Positions 43,964-52,254 are shown, counted from the stretch's first letter. The stretch: 64,000 nucleotides of DNA from Marinifilum sp. D714 (GCF_030851345.1 NZ_JALPNU010000016.1:1-64000), one strand, 5' to 3'. Numbers and translations: made by a program. Notes: generated by a model from the sequence alone, not told the origin.

Positions 43964-44079
43964 TAAAATAAAGTCTCCCTAAATGAACAAATAAATTTTA
44001 ATGTATCCAATATATAAAATTACTGCAAGAGATTGAAATGCTGCTGTTAATGCTAGAGAAGTGCCCGAGAGCAAGATGA

Positions 44080-44583
44080 AAGCCTGTGTTTGTAATACAG
44101 AAAGATTCGGGAATGATACAAAGCATATTGGTTTACGATACAGAGCAAGACGTTGAGGATACAAAAAGTTGCAGGGGTGATACGGCAGCCTTGGTTTATG
44201 ACACAGAAAAGTGTGGGGATGATACAAATGGTGTATGCTGACCATACAGAGCAAGATGTTTACGACACAAAAAGTTACGGGGATGGCACAGCAACCTCGG
44301 TTTATGACACAGAAAAGTGTGGGGACGATACAAAATGTTTGTTGATGATACAGAGCAAGACGTTTGCGATTCAAAAAATTCTGGGGATTACACTGCTGAC
44401 CCTGTTTATGACACAGAAAAGTTCAGTGACGATATAAAAGCATCTGTTTGGAATACAGAGCAAGCTGTTTTCGACACAAAAAATTGTGGGATTAGCACAG
44501 AAGTCTATATAACTGTTGCTTTAAACCACCAACTCTCTCAACTATCCAATGATAGCCTACTTGACGAACTTGTAATCGTCTAA
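44080..44583 (+). pseudogene. Decayed 21-nt minisatellite / heptapeptide-repeat relic
   Basis: About twenty consecutive units of 21 (sometimes 20 or 22) nt of the form GAYACAGARnAAGnYGTKYRY. In frame, each unit reads as a heptapeptide: DTEQDVY, DTKSYGD, GTATSVY, DTEKCGD, DTKxxxx, then again DTEQDVC, DSKNSGD and so on. Five units make a higher-order repeat of 104-108 nt, seen from the spacing of TTTATGACACAG at 44193, 44301 and 44405. One-base length changes move the open phase between frames, with a TGA at the first switch, so there is no single long reading frame. The 3' end stays open to a TAA at 44581. It may be a degraded repeat gene or simply a non-coding minisatellite. Confidence 0.62.
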
Positions 44584-44665
44584 AATACCACTTGTACATA
44601 CCAATTATTTTTCATCTGACATGTTCCTGCCCATGCAGCACTTGTCATTAAAAACTACTCTAACA

Positions 44666-45574
44666 ATGAAAAGAATTTTTTTTACTTATCGTGAAATGAA
44701 AAGAAGACTTGAGGACTTCTATAGCGCAAACCAGGCAAAAATTGATGCCATCCCTGTTCTGAAGGAAATCTTTGATGCCCTCTTTGCCAGCTTCAACAAG
44801 TTTGAACTGTCCTGGGAAATCCTCACTCAGGATTATTCGGGCTCTACCCTAAGCAAAAGGAATGTAAAAAATCAATTGGCCAAGCATCTCTCCAAATGCA
44901 ATATGTTGATATACAACTATTGTATCAAAAATGAGATCACAGCAGAATTGCCAAATTTTAAAGGCAGTGAAGGCAGTTTGAATCGACTTTCGGATGAAAA
45001 GTTGATTAGTAGATGTGAATATAGTATTCAATACCTGGAAAAATTGGGTGAAACCATCAGTGAAACTGGCCTTGCAAGCCAGGATTTGGAAGATCTGAAA
45101 ACCCTATTTACCAACTACGAAGCCTTGGCTCCAAGGCCAAAGGTTTTGATTGGCAAACAGAAAATTGCCCAACAAGACCTAAGTGAGGCTCATGCAGATG
45201 GTCTGCACATCATTCAGGAAAGGTTGGACAAGGTGATGGAATCGATGTTTGAGGATGCGGAACCCGATTTCTATCATACCTATGTGGAAGCCTCGGAAAT
45301 TGAGAAGCCCAACTCTAGCACTCTGGCTGTAAAAGGTTCCATTTTGGACAAGAGCACCAAATTACCCGTTCCACAAGCTCACGTGATTATCGAATCCATC
45401 GATTTGGATCATGAGGTAAAAGGGAAAAAGGGAGGTTTTCGAATCAAAAAACTGGAGCCTGGTACTTATACCGTAAAAGTGGAAGCGGTTACCTACAAAA
45501 GCATCAGCCTGGATCTGATTCATAGACTGGGAGAAACCAATGTGCTGGAGATTGAACTTGAGACAGTCGAATGA
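44666..45574 (+). CDS. Helical protein with carboxypeptidase-regulatory-like domain
   Basis: No signal peptide. The start is set at the ATG at 44666 (MKRIFFTYREM); the frame is open 15 codons further upstream, but that part looks like leader. Residues 1-190 are predicted mainly helical (LEDFYSANQAKIDAIPVLKEIFDALFASFNKF..., LSDEKLISRCEYSIQYLEKLGE...). The last about 75 residues form a carboxypeptidase-regulatory-like beta-sandwich (AVKGSILDKSTKLPVPQAHVIIESIDLDHEVKGKKGGFRIKKLEPGTYTVKVEAV). That domain is normally exported in this phylum, so a cytoplasmic version joined to a helical bundle is notable. Its stop codon runs directly into a degenerate AGAATAGT repeat. Function unknown. Confidence 0.75.
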   Translation: MKRIFFTYREMKRRLEDFYSANQAKIDAIPVLKEIFDALFASFNKFELSWEILTQDYSGSTLSKRNVKNQLAKHLSKCNMLIYNYCIKNEITAELPNFKGSEGSLNRLSDEKLISRCEYSIQYLEKLGETISETGLASQDLEDLKTLFTNYEALAPRPKVLIGKQKIAQQDLSEAHADGLHIIQERLDKVMESMFEDAEPDFYHTYVEASEIEKPNSSTLAVKGSILDKSTKLPVPQAHVIIESIDLDHEVKGKKGGFRIKKLEPGTYTVKVEAVTYKSISLDLIHRLGETNVLEIELETVE

Positions 45575-45612
45575 ATAGTGGAATAGTAGAAAAGTCGAAT
45601 GGTAGAAAGGTA
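45572..45612. repeat. Degenerate octamer repeat after CDS
   Basis: GAATAGTGGAATAGTAGAA followed by AAGTCGAATGGTAGAAAGGTA: about five diverged copies of AGAATAGT, ending in the same GTAGAAAGGTA junction seen at 39725-39735. It begins at the stop codon of the preceding gene. Confidence 0.75.
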
Positions 45613-46788
45613 ATTGTGCCTATCGCTAAAATCAGGGCTGACAAGGGGGTGCGAACTCTCAATTAGTAATGAATAATTAACAATGAGTAATTAAAAGAGG
45701 TGCATTGATTTGTATCTCTTTTTTTATAGACGCAGATTATTATGATTTTATTTCTTTGAATCCTGCAAAATCATTGCGATTACGGATGGCATATTCTGCT
45801 GTTATTTAAACTTCCCTATAGATGATTATTTATGATCTGGCCACTGCAATTTTCTGGTCATCCTGATTCCTATTGATCGGGAGAAGGATCTCTTCAATGT
45901 AAAGAGTGGAATTGTTAAAATGAAACGAACATGAATTTTAGCATTCTAAATTACACACACGAGAATGATTAAATTCATCGAGAGTTCCATCTAACCAAAA
46001 AATAAAATTTAAACAGATGAAAAGGTAGTAGCATGAAGAAAACAGATCCTTCACTATATTCTTCCGTTCAGGATGACCAGGTATTTTTGCAGTTAGCTCA
46101 AACTTGCAGTCATCCCGAGCTTGCAGTCATCCCGAGGAACCGAGGGATCTCTCAATTTAAACTCCAAAGCCCAAAATTCAAATTCCAAAACACAAAACCC
46201 AAAGCTCAAGAAACAAGGTCAAAGGAGAAAGGAGAAAGCTGCAGTCATCCCGAGCCTGTCGAGGGATCTCTCAATTTAAACTCCAAAACACAAAGCCCAA
46301 ATCCCAAGGTGAAAGGAAGAAGATTCAAAAAAGACTCAAAGCATTTAGACGCAGATGTTGATGATGGATATGATATACACTGATCACTTAGGTTCTATAT
46401 TTCGCAGACTGACAATCTTTTTTGAAAAGCTATCAGCTCACAGCATACAGCTTTCTGCAGGCAGCTTGAACCAGTTGTCATCCCGATCCCAAATGGTCGG
46501 GAGAGGCATCTCATGATATTATCCAAAAAACAAATATAAAGGAGAAAAGTGCGAAACAAAGTCATTCCGGGGTATCGAGGAATCCCTTCAAAAAAAAGAC
46601 AGATCCTTCTCTGCGCTCAGGATGATCAGAAGTTTTTCTAGGCAGTTCGAGCCAGTTGTCATCCCGATCCCGAATGGTCGGGAGAGGGTTCTCTGTCAAA
46701 ATACAAAGCCCGAAGAGTTTTTCTTCGAGCTTTCAACCATCGATTCCACGGGTAAAGAATTACCTGTTTGGAGAGGAAGATCGATAGT
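45613..46788. other. Repeat-rich non-coding stretch
   Basis: No gene was found. It holds a third copy of the ~70-nt element (45660-45726) and seven copies of the TCATCCCGATCC...GGTCGGGAGAGGGATCTCT family: 45857-45893, 46106-46153 (double), 46241-46271, 46476-46513, 46561-46588 (diverged) and 46657-46695. Short linkers of CCCAAAGCACAAATTCC type lie between them. Open frames at 46033-46383 and 46622-46882 are translations of these repeats. Confidence 0.75.
46106..46695. repeat. CATCCCGA palindromic repeat cluster
   Basis: Copies at 46106-46153, 46241-46271, 46476-46513, 46561-46588 and 46657-46695. Core: GTCATCCCGA, 8-12 variable bases, TCGGGAG(A)GGGATCTCT. CCCGA and TCGGGA pair as a short hairpin. 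Further copies lie at 42033-42060, 42736-42777 and 45857-45893. Confidence 0.82.
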
Positions 46789-47976
46789 TTATTCTATTAC
46801 CGCTGCGCGGAATTCTTTAATACGCTGCTCCTCTTCTTTTTTACAGATTAGCAAAACCTCATTGTCTTCTACCACAATGTAATCCTGTAGACCTTGAATT
46901 ACAACCTTCTTGTCTTTGGGCATGTTTACAATGCAATTGTCCGCTTCAAACAAATGAACCTTCTCTCCTACTACGGTATTTCCAGCTTCATTTCTCTCAC
47001 GTTTTTCCCAAAGTGATCCCCAAGTCCCCAAATCAGACCATCCAAAATCTGCCGGTTGAACAAAAATATTATTGGCCTTTTCCATCACTGCATAGTCGAT
47101 AGAAATATTGGTACAGGTAGGGAACATTTCATCAATAAAGGTTTGTTCTTTATCTGTATTGTAGAACTCTTCTCCTTTTTGGAAAATGGCTGCCACCTCT
47201 GGCACGAAACTTTCAAAAGCAGAAAGAATACTTTTCAGTGACCACAAGAAAATACCTGAATTCCAGAAATAGTTGCCTGCTGCAAGATATTTTTTGGCGG
47301 TTTCTAAGTTTGGTTTTTCTTTGAAGGCAGAAACCCTACGCACACCCCCTTCGGTTCCCCCTAAAGGGGGAAAGTCAGCCTGCGCACCATTTTCTGTATT
47401 TGGCATTATCTCATAAGATTGACCTTCTGAGCCAATGTGCACTCCTTCCTTATTATTAATTATTAATTGTTCATTATTAATTGAAGGCGAAGCCGCTTGT
47501 ATGTACCCATACCCTGTTTCAGGACGATGTGGCTGAATTCCCAAAGTTAATAAGGCATCATTATTTGCAGTAAAGTCCAAGCCATTTTCGATAATTCGGA
47601 TGAATTCAGACTCATTGGTAATCAAATGATCCGAAGGAGCTACAACGATGTTTGCCTCAGGATTTAATCCTTTGATTTTATAGGCGGCATAGGCAATGCA
47701 TGGTGCTGTATTTCGCATACAAGGCTCCAACAGAATATTGCCCTCTAACAATTCCGGACATTGGTCCGTTACCAATTGCTTGTATTTGGCCGATGTTACA
47801 ATTAGGATGTTTTCAGCCGGGGCAATGGTTTTAAACCGCTCTACAGTTTGTTGCAACAAGCTCTTGCCTATGCCCAAGACATCCAAAAATTGCTTTGGTT
47901 TTTCTTCTGTACTCATGGGCCAGAAACGGGAGCCTACTCCCCCAGCCATGATGATGATGTAGTTGTTATGATTCAT
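46789..47976 (-). CDS. manC: Mannose-1-phosphate guanylyltransferase with repeat-derived insert
   Basis: Makes GDP-mannose from mannose 1-phosphate and GTP, feeding gmd and fcl nearby. The start is set at the ATG at 47974-47976 (MNHNNYIIIMAGGVGSRFWPMS); the open frame upstream is a translated TGTCATTGCGA repeat. Motifs are intact: AGGVGSRFWP, EKPKQF, APSDH, FKEKPNLETAKKYL, YFWNSGIFLWS, and DYAVMEK with WSDLGTWGSLW. There is no C-terminal isomerase domain. Between GYGYIQ and FKEKPN, where 12-18 residues are usual, there are 57. They include INNEQLIINN, from the TTAATTATTAATTG repeat (47452-47487), and FPPLGGTEGGV, from a TTCCCCC-TAAA-GGGGGAA palindrome (47341-47373). The enzyme is about 35-40 aa longer than its family, all accounted for there. 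Confidence 0.92.
   Translation of the reverse strand: MNHNNYIIIMAGGVGSRFWPMSTEEKPKQFLDVLGIGKSLLQQTVERFKTIAPAENILIVTSAKYKQLVTDQCPELLEGNILLEPCMRNTAPCIAYAAYKIKGLNPEANIVVAPSDHLITNESEFIRIIENGLDFTANNDALLTLGIQPHRPETGYGYIQAASPSINNEQLIINNKEGVHIGSEGQSYEIMPNTENGAQADFPPLGGTEGGVRRVSAFKEKPNLETAKKYLAAGNYFWNSGIFLWSLKSILSAFESFVPEVAAIFQKGEEFYNTDKEQTFIDEMFPTCTNISIDYAVMEKANNIFVQPADFGWSDLGTWGSLWEKRERNEAGNTVVGEKVHLFEADNCIVNMPKDKKVVIQGLQDYIVVEDNEVLLICKKEEEQRIKEFRAAVIE
47341..47489 (-). repeat. Two repeat-derived pieces inside manC
   Basis: The piece at 47341-47373 contains the perfect hairpin TTCCCCC-TAAA-GGGGGAA and translates to FPPLGGTEGGV. The piece at 47452-47487 is TATTAATTATTAATTGTTCATTATTAATT-like, a member of the 70-nt family found at 41462, 43011 and 45660, and translates to INNEQLIINN. 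The sequence between them (VHIGSEGQSYEIMPNTENGAQAD) is not recognised. The reading frame is preserved throughout. Confidence 0.8.
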
Positions 47977-48037
47977 TTTGTAGTTTTTTTGTAGTGTGAT
48001 AATTTTTTCTGTCATTGCGAAAGAACGTCCCTTCATC

Positions 48038-48162
48038 TGTCATTGCGAAGGAACGATAGTGAGTGTGGCAATCTGTTGAAAATTGTGTTGTCTTTTGTGC
48101 TAGCAGAAATACCGTATTCGAACAGATTGCTTCGTCGTCGTTCCTTCTCCTCGCAATGACAG
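48038..48162. repeat. TGTCATTGCGA elements facing each other
   Basis: Copy 48038-48076 (TGTCATTGCGAAGGAACG...GGCAATCTGT) and the reverse copy 48122-48162 (ACAGATTGC...TCGCAATGACAG) form a composite inverted repeat around 45 nt. A partial extra copy starts at 48010. They lie between manC and the GIY-YIG gene. Confidence 0.88.
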
Positions 48163-48182
48163 TTTTGAATGGACAATGACAG

Positions 48183-48476
48183 TCATAATTGATCAAACAA
48201 ATCCTTCCATTCCGGATTGAACTCATTAATCAAATTCAACTTCTTTTGTCTTGAGCCAGCTTTTATTTGCTTTTCTCTTGCAATGGCTTCTCCTATATCA
48301 AAAAACTGCTCATAATAAACCAAATGGTCTACATTATATCGAGCAGTAAATGACTTAGAGTTTAACTTTTCTTTATGCTGATCTACACGTTCTTTCAAGT
48401 TTGAAGTCACACCAGTATAAAGAACTGTTCGGTTCTTGTTGGTGAGAATGTATACTTGATAGGTACGGTATTCCAT
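48183..48476 (-). CDS. Small GIY-YIG nuclease-domain protein
   Basis: 97-aa single-domain protein of the GIY-YIG superfamily (YhbQ/UPF0213-like). The GIY-YIG signature appears as VYILTNKNRTVLYTGVTSNL, the catalytic Arg is in LKERVDQHKE (about residue 30), and the conserved Glu is in EAIAREKQIKAGSRQKKLNLI (about residue 66). Members of this size are presumed to cut DNA, but the biological role is unknown. In this window it is embedded in the cluster of TGTCATTGCGA palindromic elements, with one pair immediately downstream and a cluster immediately upstream (48494-48695), and it separates manC from fcl inside the GDP-fucose genes. Confidence 0.85.
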   Translation of the reverse strand: MEYRTYQVYILTNKNRTVLYTGVTSNLKERVDQHKEKLNSKSFTARYNVDHLVYYEQFFDIGEAIAREKQIKAGSRQKKLNLINEFNPEWKDLFDQL

Positions 48477-48493
48477 TATTACTCTTTATTCGG

Positions 48494-48695
48494 ACAGATC
48501 ACTTCGCTATGCTCGTGATGACAGGTGTTATTTGTCATTGCGAAGGAACGATAGTGACTGAAGCAATCTATCAACTATCAGTAGTCCCTCTATTATGCAT
48601 TCTGCCTATTGCGAACAGATTGCTTCGCTGCGCTCGCAATGACAGAATAATTGGGCAGATTGCCGCGTCGTCATTCTTCCTCCTCGCAATGACAG
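48494..48695. repeat. Cluster of TGTCATTGCGA elements
   Basis: A diverged reverse copy at 48494-48523 (CAGATCACTTCG...GTGATGACAG), a forward copy at 48533-48570, and reverse copies at 48615-48645 and 48655-48695. All share ends TGTCATTGCGA and GCAATCTG with a variable 10-20 nt centre. Confidence 0.88.
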
Positions 48696-48697
48696 TT

Positions 48698-49852
48698 CTA
48701 TTTTAGGTAATGCTCATACATCAACTTGATTCCCTCTTCCAATTCAATGGTATGCTTCCAACCTAAATTGTGAAGTTTAGAAGGATCAGTTAGTTTACGC
48801 ATGGTTCCATCTGGTTTTGTGATATCAAACTCAATGATGCCTTTGAAGCCAATTTCTTTTTGAATTGCTTCGGACAATTGACTAATTGAAATTTCTTTTC
48901 CTGTTCCGATGTTGATGTGGGTGTTGCGGATTTCCTTATTCGAAGAGATTGCCGCGGTCGTTCCTCCCTCGCAATGACAGGAAGAGCTCGCAATGACATC
49001 TGCAAAATTGCGATTCTCCAAAAGGAATACACAAGCATCAGCCATGTCTTCTGACCATAGGAATTCACGCATTGGTTTTCCAGTACCCCAAAGGTCAAGT
49101 TTTACTCGATTCGAAGAGATTGCTTCGTCCGCTATCGCTCCCTCGCAATGACAGATACCGTATTTATTTAATATCTGAAGAATATCCTCATCGCTAGCAT
49201 TTCCATCAACTCCTTCCACTGGTCTTCGGTTCAAGTCTTCACGAATGGTATCCCAGTTTTGATCCTCTAATGCTTTTGCCAAGTGAATTTTACGAACCAT
49301 TGCTGGCAATACATGAGATGTCTCCAAATTGAAATTGTCATTTGGTCCATACAAATTGGTAGGCATTACCGAAATAAAATTGGTACCATACTGTAAGTTG
49401 TACGACTCACACATCTTTAAACCTGCAATCTTTGCAATGGCATATGGTTCATTGGTATATTCCAATGTATCGGTCAACAAACAATCTTCGGGCATTGGTT
49501 GTGGTGCCATTTTCGGATAGATGCAAGTAGATCCAAGGAACAACAATTTCTTCACTCCATGTACATAGGATTGGTGAATCACATTGTTTTGAATCTGCAT
49601 GTTTTCATAAATGAACTGACCTCGATACGTGTTGTTCGCAACAATTCCTCCAACTTTTGCAGCAGCCAAAATCACATACTCCGGCTTCTCTTCTTCGAAG
49701 AATTTATCTACATCAGCTTGATTCGTCAAATCCAATTCCTCTAAAGAGCGAAACAGCAAATTGTTATAGCCCTTAGAACGAAGGTTCTTGGTTATTGCAG
49801 AACCAACCAGACCAAGGTGGCCTGCAACGTATATTTTGCTTTCTTTATTCAT
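48698..49852 (-). CDS. fcl: GDP-L-fucose synthase with two in-frame palindromic inserts
   Basis: Epimerase-reductase that turns GDP-4-keto-6-deoxymannose into GDP-L-fucose. The start is at the ATG at 49850-49852 (MNKESKIYVAGHLGLVGSAI); 34 further upstream codons are a translated repeat. The NADP fold GHLGLVGS, the SDR triad (Ser in GSTCIYP, Tyr and Lys in YAIAK) and SVMPTNLYGPNDNF are all intact. Two inserts stand out. ICHCEGAIADEAISSNR (49106-49156) comes just before VKLDLWGTGKPMREFLW. A 20-aa one containing CHCEGGTTAAISSN (48935-48994) comes just before EIRNTHINIGTGKEIS. Both are read from the TGTCATTGCGA palindromic element. The protein is about 384 aa, against about 310-360 for the family, and each insert is a multiple of three. 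Confidence 0.93.
   Translation of the reverse strand: MNKESKIYVAGHLGLVGSAITKNLRSKGYNNLLFRSLEELDLTNQADVDKFFEEEKPEYVILAAAKVGGIVANNTYRGQFIYENMQIQNNVIHQSYVHGVKKLLFLGSTCIYPKMAPQPMPEDCLLTDTLEYTNEPYAIAKIAGLKMCESYNLQYGTNFISVMPTNLYGPNDNFNLETSHVLPAMVRKIHLAKALEDQNWDTIREDLNRRPVEGVDGNASDEDILQILNKYGICHCEGAIADEAISSNRVKLDLWGTGKPMREFLWSEDMADACVFLLENRNFADVIASSSCHCEGGTTAAISSNKEIRNTHINIGTGKEISISQLSEAIQKEIGFKGIIEFDITKPDGTMRKLTDPSKLHNLGWKHTIELEEGIKLMYEHYLK
48935..48999 (-). repeat. Palindromic element inside fcl, copy A
   Basis: A reverse TGTCATTGCGA element (AGAGATTGC ... TCGCAATGACAG) followed by a second partial TCGCAATGACA, inserted in frame (60 nt) near the 3' end of fcl. On the coding strand it reads TGTCATTGCGAG...GCAATCTCTTCG. 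Confidence 0.9.
49106..49156 (-). repeat. Palindromic element inside fcl, copy B
   Basis: A 51-nt in-frame insert (17 codons) whose coding strand reads ATCTGTCATTGCGAGGGAGC ... GAAGCAATCTCTTCGAATCGA, a full-length member of the TGTCATTGCGA family. Confidence 0.9.
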
Positions 49853-49858
49853 GTCTTC

Positions 49859-50043
49859 TGTCATTGCGAGCGAAGCGAAGCAATCTGTATAAGATACTAC
49901 TTCGCTTCCTCTAATTATTCTGTCATTGCGAATGAACGAGAGTGAATGAAGCAATCTGTCGCCATTGTGTACTCCCTAATAATTTGGAGACTACTAATTC
50001 AAAGAGATTGCCACAGCCTCCCCTGTCGGCTTCGCAATGACAG
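49859..50043. repeat. TGTCATTGCGA elements between gmd and fcl
   Basis: Forward copies at 49859-49888 and 49921-49959 and a reverse copy at 50002-50043. They fill most of the 207 nt between gmd and the fcl start. Confidence 0.9.
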
Positions 50044-50059
50044 CCTTTATTATAGGTTA

Positions 50060-51220
50060 CTATTCAAAATAATTCAATACTTTATACCCACCTTCTTTCA
50101 GGTAAGCATCTTTCTTGAACAATTTGATATCCGATTGCATCATGTCTTCTACTAATCCTGCCAAATCGTATTCCGGCTCCCAACCCAATACAGTTTTCGA
50201 TTTTGTTGGATCACCAATCAATAGATCTACTTCTGTTGGACGGAAATATTGTGGATCTACACCAACAATTTGCTCCTGATTTGCTACACGGTCTTTGATG
50301 GCTTCTAAATATTGAGCTCCCACTCTTTCTGCAAATAAAACTTCATCCACAGCAACCAAGTGACCTTTTTCTTCCACTCCTTCACCGCGGAATTCGATTG
50401 TTAAACCTGCTTCCTTACCTGCCAATAAAATGAAATCACGAATTGTCGTTGTAATACCTGTTGCAATTACGTAATCTGAAGGCTCATCTTGTTGAAGAAT
50501 GGCATGCATTGCACGAATGTAATCTTTGGCATGTCCCCAGTCACGTTTTGAACTTAGGTTACCCATGTAAACTTTTTCCTGCATTCCCAATGCAATACGA
50601 CTCATGGCACGTGTTACCTTACGGGTTACGAAAGTTTCTCCACGAATTGGCGATTCGTGATTGAAAAGAATCCCATTTGAAGCATGCATTTTATAAGCCT
50701 CGCGATAGTTTACAGTAATCCAGTATGCATACATTTTTGCTACTGCATATGGTGAACGAGGATAGAAAGGAGTGGTTTCCTTTTGTGGCACTTCCTGCAC
50801 CAAACCATACAATTCAGAAGTAGATGCCTGGTAAATGCGAGTTTTCTCTGTTAAGCCCAACAAACGAACCGCTTCCAAAATACGAAGCGTTCCCAATCCA
50901 TCCGCATTACCAACATATTCAGGCGTTTCAAAACTTACCGCTACATGTGACATGGCAGCCAAATTGTAAATTTCATCTGGTTGTACTTCCTGAATAATTC
51001 TTGTGATGTTCATTGAATCGGTCAAATCACCATAATGTAAAATGAAATTACGATCTTCTACATGTGGATCCTGGTAAATGTGATCAATTCTTTCTGTATT
51101 GAATAGAGAGGAACGACGTTTCATTCCATGAACAATGTATCCTTTTTTTAGTAAATATTCTGAAAGGTAAGCTCCGTCCTGACCGGTAACTCCTGTAATT
51201 AATGCTACTTTTTTTGACAT
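50060..51220 (-). CDS. gmd: GDP-mannose 4,6-dehydratase
   Basis: Extended SDR enzyme removing water from GDP-mannose to give GDP-4-keto-6-deoxymannose, the substrate of Fcl downstream. The N-terminal NADP motif [19 protein letters not shown] (about residues 9-27), [14 protein letters not shown], the catalytic Thr/Ser region ASTSELYG, the SDR YxxxK (YAVAKMYA) and [19 protein letters not shown] are all present. 386 aa is typical for the longer bacterial form. The gap to fcl is filled with palindromic repeats. Confidence 0.95.
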   Translation of the reverse strand: MSKKVALITGVTGQDGAYLSEYLLKKGYIVHGMKRRSSLFNTERIDHIYQDPHVEDRNFILHYGDLTDSMNITRIIQEVQPDEIYNLAAMSHVAVSFETPEYVGNADGLGTLRILEAVRLLGLTEKTRIYQASTSELYGLVQEVPQKETTPFYPRSPYAVAKMYAYWITVNYREAYKMHASNGILFNHESPIRGETFVTRKVTRAMSRIALGMQEKVYMGNLSSKRDWGHAKDYIRAMHAILQQDEPSDYVIATGITTTIRDFILLAGKEAGLTIEFRGEGVEEKGHLVAVDEVLFAERVGAQYLEAIKDRVANQEQIVGVDPQYFRPTEVDLLIGDPTKSKTVLGWEPEYDLAGLVEDMMQSDIKLFKKDAYLKEGGYKVLNYFE

Positions 51221-51261
51221 TATATTTAATTTTTTATTGATTGAACTAATATTGCAGTAAA

Positions 51262-52254
51262 CTACTCTGTCACAAAGGTTATACCATCATTATTATCTTC
51301 TACAAATTCATAATGTAAAGTATTGTGTAAGCCTTCTGCCAAAGAGTAAGGAGCTTTAAAACCACTAGAATGAGCTGCTGTAGCATCAAACTGAGTGGTT
51401 GCACAGAATTTCTTGACACGCACAGAACTCACCGTAAACTTCTTTCTGGTAATCGAACTTAATAAATCAAATCCAAAACCTCCAAGCATTCCCAACCAAT
51501 ATGGGAAATGCGTTGATGGGATCTTTTTATCCAAACTTTTTTCTACCTGTGTTACAAGATCATTCATACACAAATCTGGCTTATCAATGTAATTGTAGAC
51601 CTGATATCCAGGTTTTACATTTTCTAAGTGGTATTTCAAAAAGGCAACGATATTCCCAACATAAGCCATCGACTTGAAGTTTGTCCCCTTTCCAACCATC
51701 AAGAATTTACCTGATGCAATCTGCTTTAATAAATTAAACACATTCCCTCTATTACGCTCGCCAAAAATCACAGTTGGCCTAACAATAGTTAAAGATCTGT
51801 TCTCTGGATCTTTTTCATACCATTCTCTGAGAACTTCTTCAGCTTGCCACTTACTTTTTCCGTAGTGATTAAAAGGATCGGCAGGATGTTCCTCATTCGG
51901 ATTCTTTTTATTTAATCCATAAACAGCAACTGAACTTGTAAAAACGATATTCTTTACACCATTTCTATCCATAGCTTCCAGAACATTCTTAGTTCCCTGT
52001 ACATTCACATCATAGTATAGGGATGTAGGACTTACATCATCACGATGCTCTGCAGCCAATAAAACTACAGTATCCTGCCCTTCTAATCCGGCATCCAATT
52101 GATCCTGGTTTCTAACATCCCCTATGGTCACTAATTCCGGATAAAAATGACTTACTTGCTTATCAAAAATTTTCAGCTCAAAATCCTCCTTTATGATACT
52201 GGTAAGTCTGGTGCCTACAAAACCAGAGGCGCCTATAAGAGTTATATTTTTCAT
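51262..52254 (-). CDS. NAD-dependent epimerase/dehydratase (extended SDR)
   Basis: Nucleotide-sugar-modifying enzyme. It starts [17 protein letters not shown] with the NAD-binding GASGFVG. The catalytic Ser is in TSSVAVYG (about residues 120-127), and Tyr and Lys are in YGKSK (about 150-154). [16 protein letters not shown] and the C-terminal part are family-typical. It most resembles UDP-glucose/GlcNAc 4-epimerase-like SDRs, but substrate residues cannot be told from sequence alone. 330 aa. It sits between gmd and a GT2, 8 nt from the latter. Confidence 0.88.
   Translation of the reverse strand: MKNITLIGASGFVGTRLTSIIKEDFELKIFDKQVSHFYPELVTIGDVRNQDQLDAGLEGQDTVVLLAAEHRDDVSPTSLYYDVNVQGTKNVLEAMDRNGVKNIVFTSSVAVYGLNKKNPNEEHPADPFNHYGKSKWQAEEVLREWYEKDPENRSLTIVRPTVIFGERNRGNVFNLLKQIASGKFLMVGKGTNFKSMAYVGNIVAFLKYHLENVKPGYQVYNYIDKPDLCMNDLVTQVEKSLDKKIPSTHFPYWLGMLGGFGFDLLSSITRKKFTVSSVRVKKFCATTQFDATAAHSSGFKAPYSLAEGLHNTLHYEFVEDNNDGITFVTE

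Larger units (their letters stand above)
42443..44079. other. Repeat-rich non-coding stretch
   Basis: No gene was found beyond the terminator at 42460-42497. It contains repeat pieces: 42621-42674 and 42881-42938 (paired ~55-nt element with GATAAGTTTTGTC and ACAGATGAAC), 42736-42777 (CATCCCGATCCCGAATGGTCGGGAG), 42803-42900 and 43403-43493 (paired), 43011-43080, the CCCTCTCC-TCAA-GGAGAGGG hairpin at 43097-43116, and 43240-43402. After 43500 it is AT-rich and unique apart from a 13-bp inverted repeat at 43884-43963. Confidence 0.72.

Noticed and set aside
43979-44374. 131-aa minus-strand frame across the minisatellite
   Set aside because: Its open state follows from the repeat composition; the Cys/His/Pro-rich translation is the antisense of the plus-strand units and extends into unique sequence without domain likeness.
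46033-46383. 116-aa open frame
   Set aside because: It is composed of CATCCCGA repeats and their linkers (translation rich in repeated SHPE/QSPK), with no homology-like content.
39671-46700. CRISPR array
   Set aside because: Repeats are too short, too irregular or separated by repeated rather than unique spacers, and no cas genes are present.
46622-46882. 86-aa plus-strand frame
   Set aside because: Starts in a CATCCCGA repeat and ends antisense within manC.
47966-48226. 86-aa open frame on the minus strand
   Set aside because: It consists of TGTCATTGCGA elements read through (ARRRNDDEAICSN-like), overlapping the manC start region.
48183-48476. Homing endonuclease or intron-encoded nuclease
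   Set aside because: Single-domain YhbQ-like GIY-YIG protein without DNA-recognition modules or an intron context.
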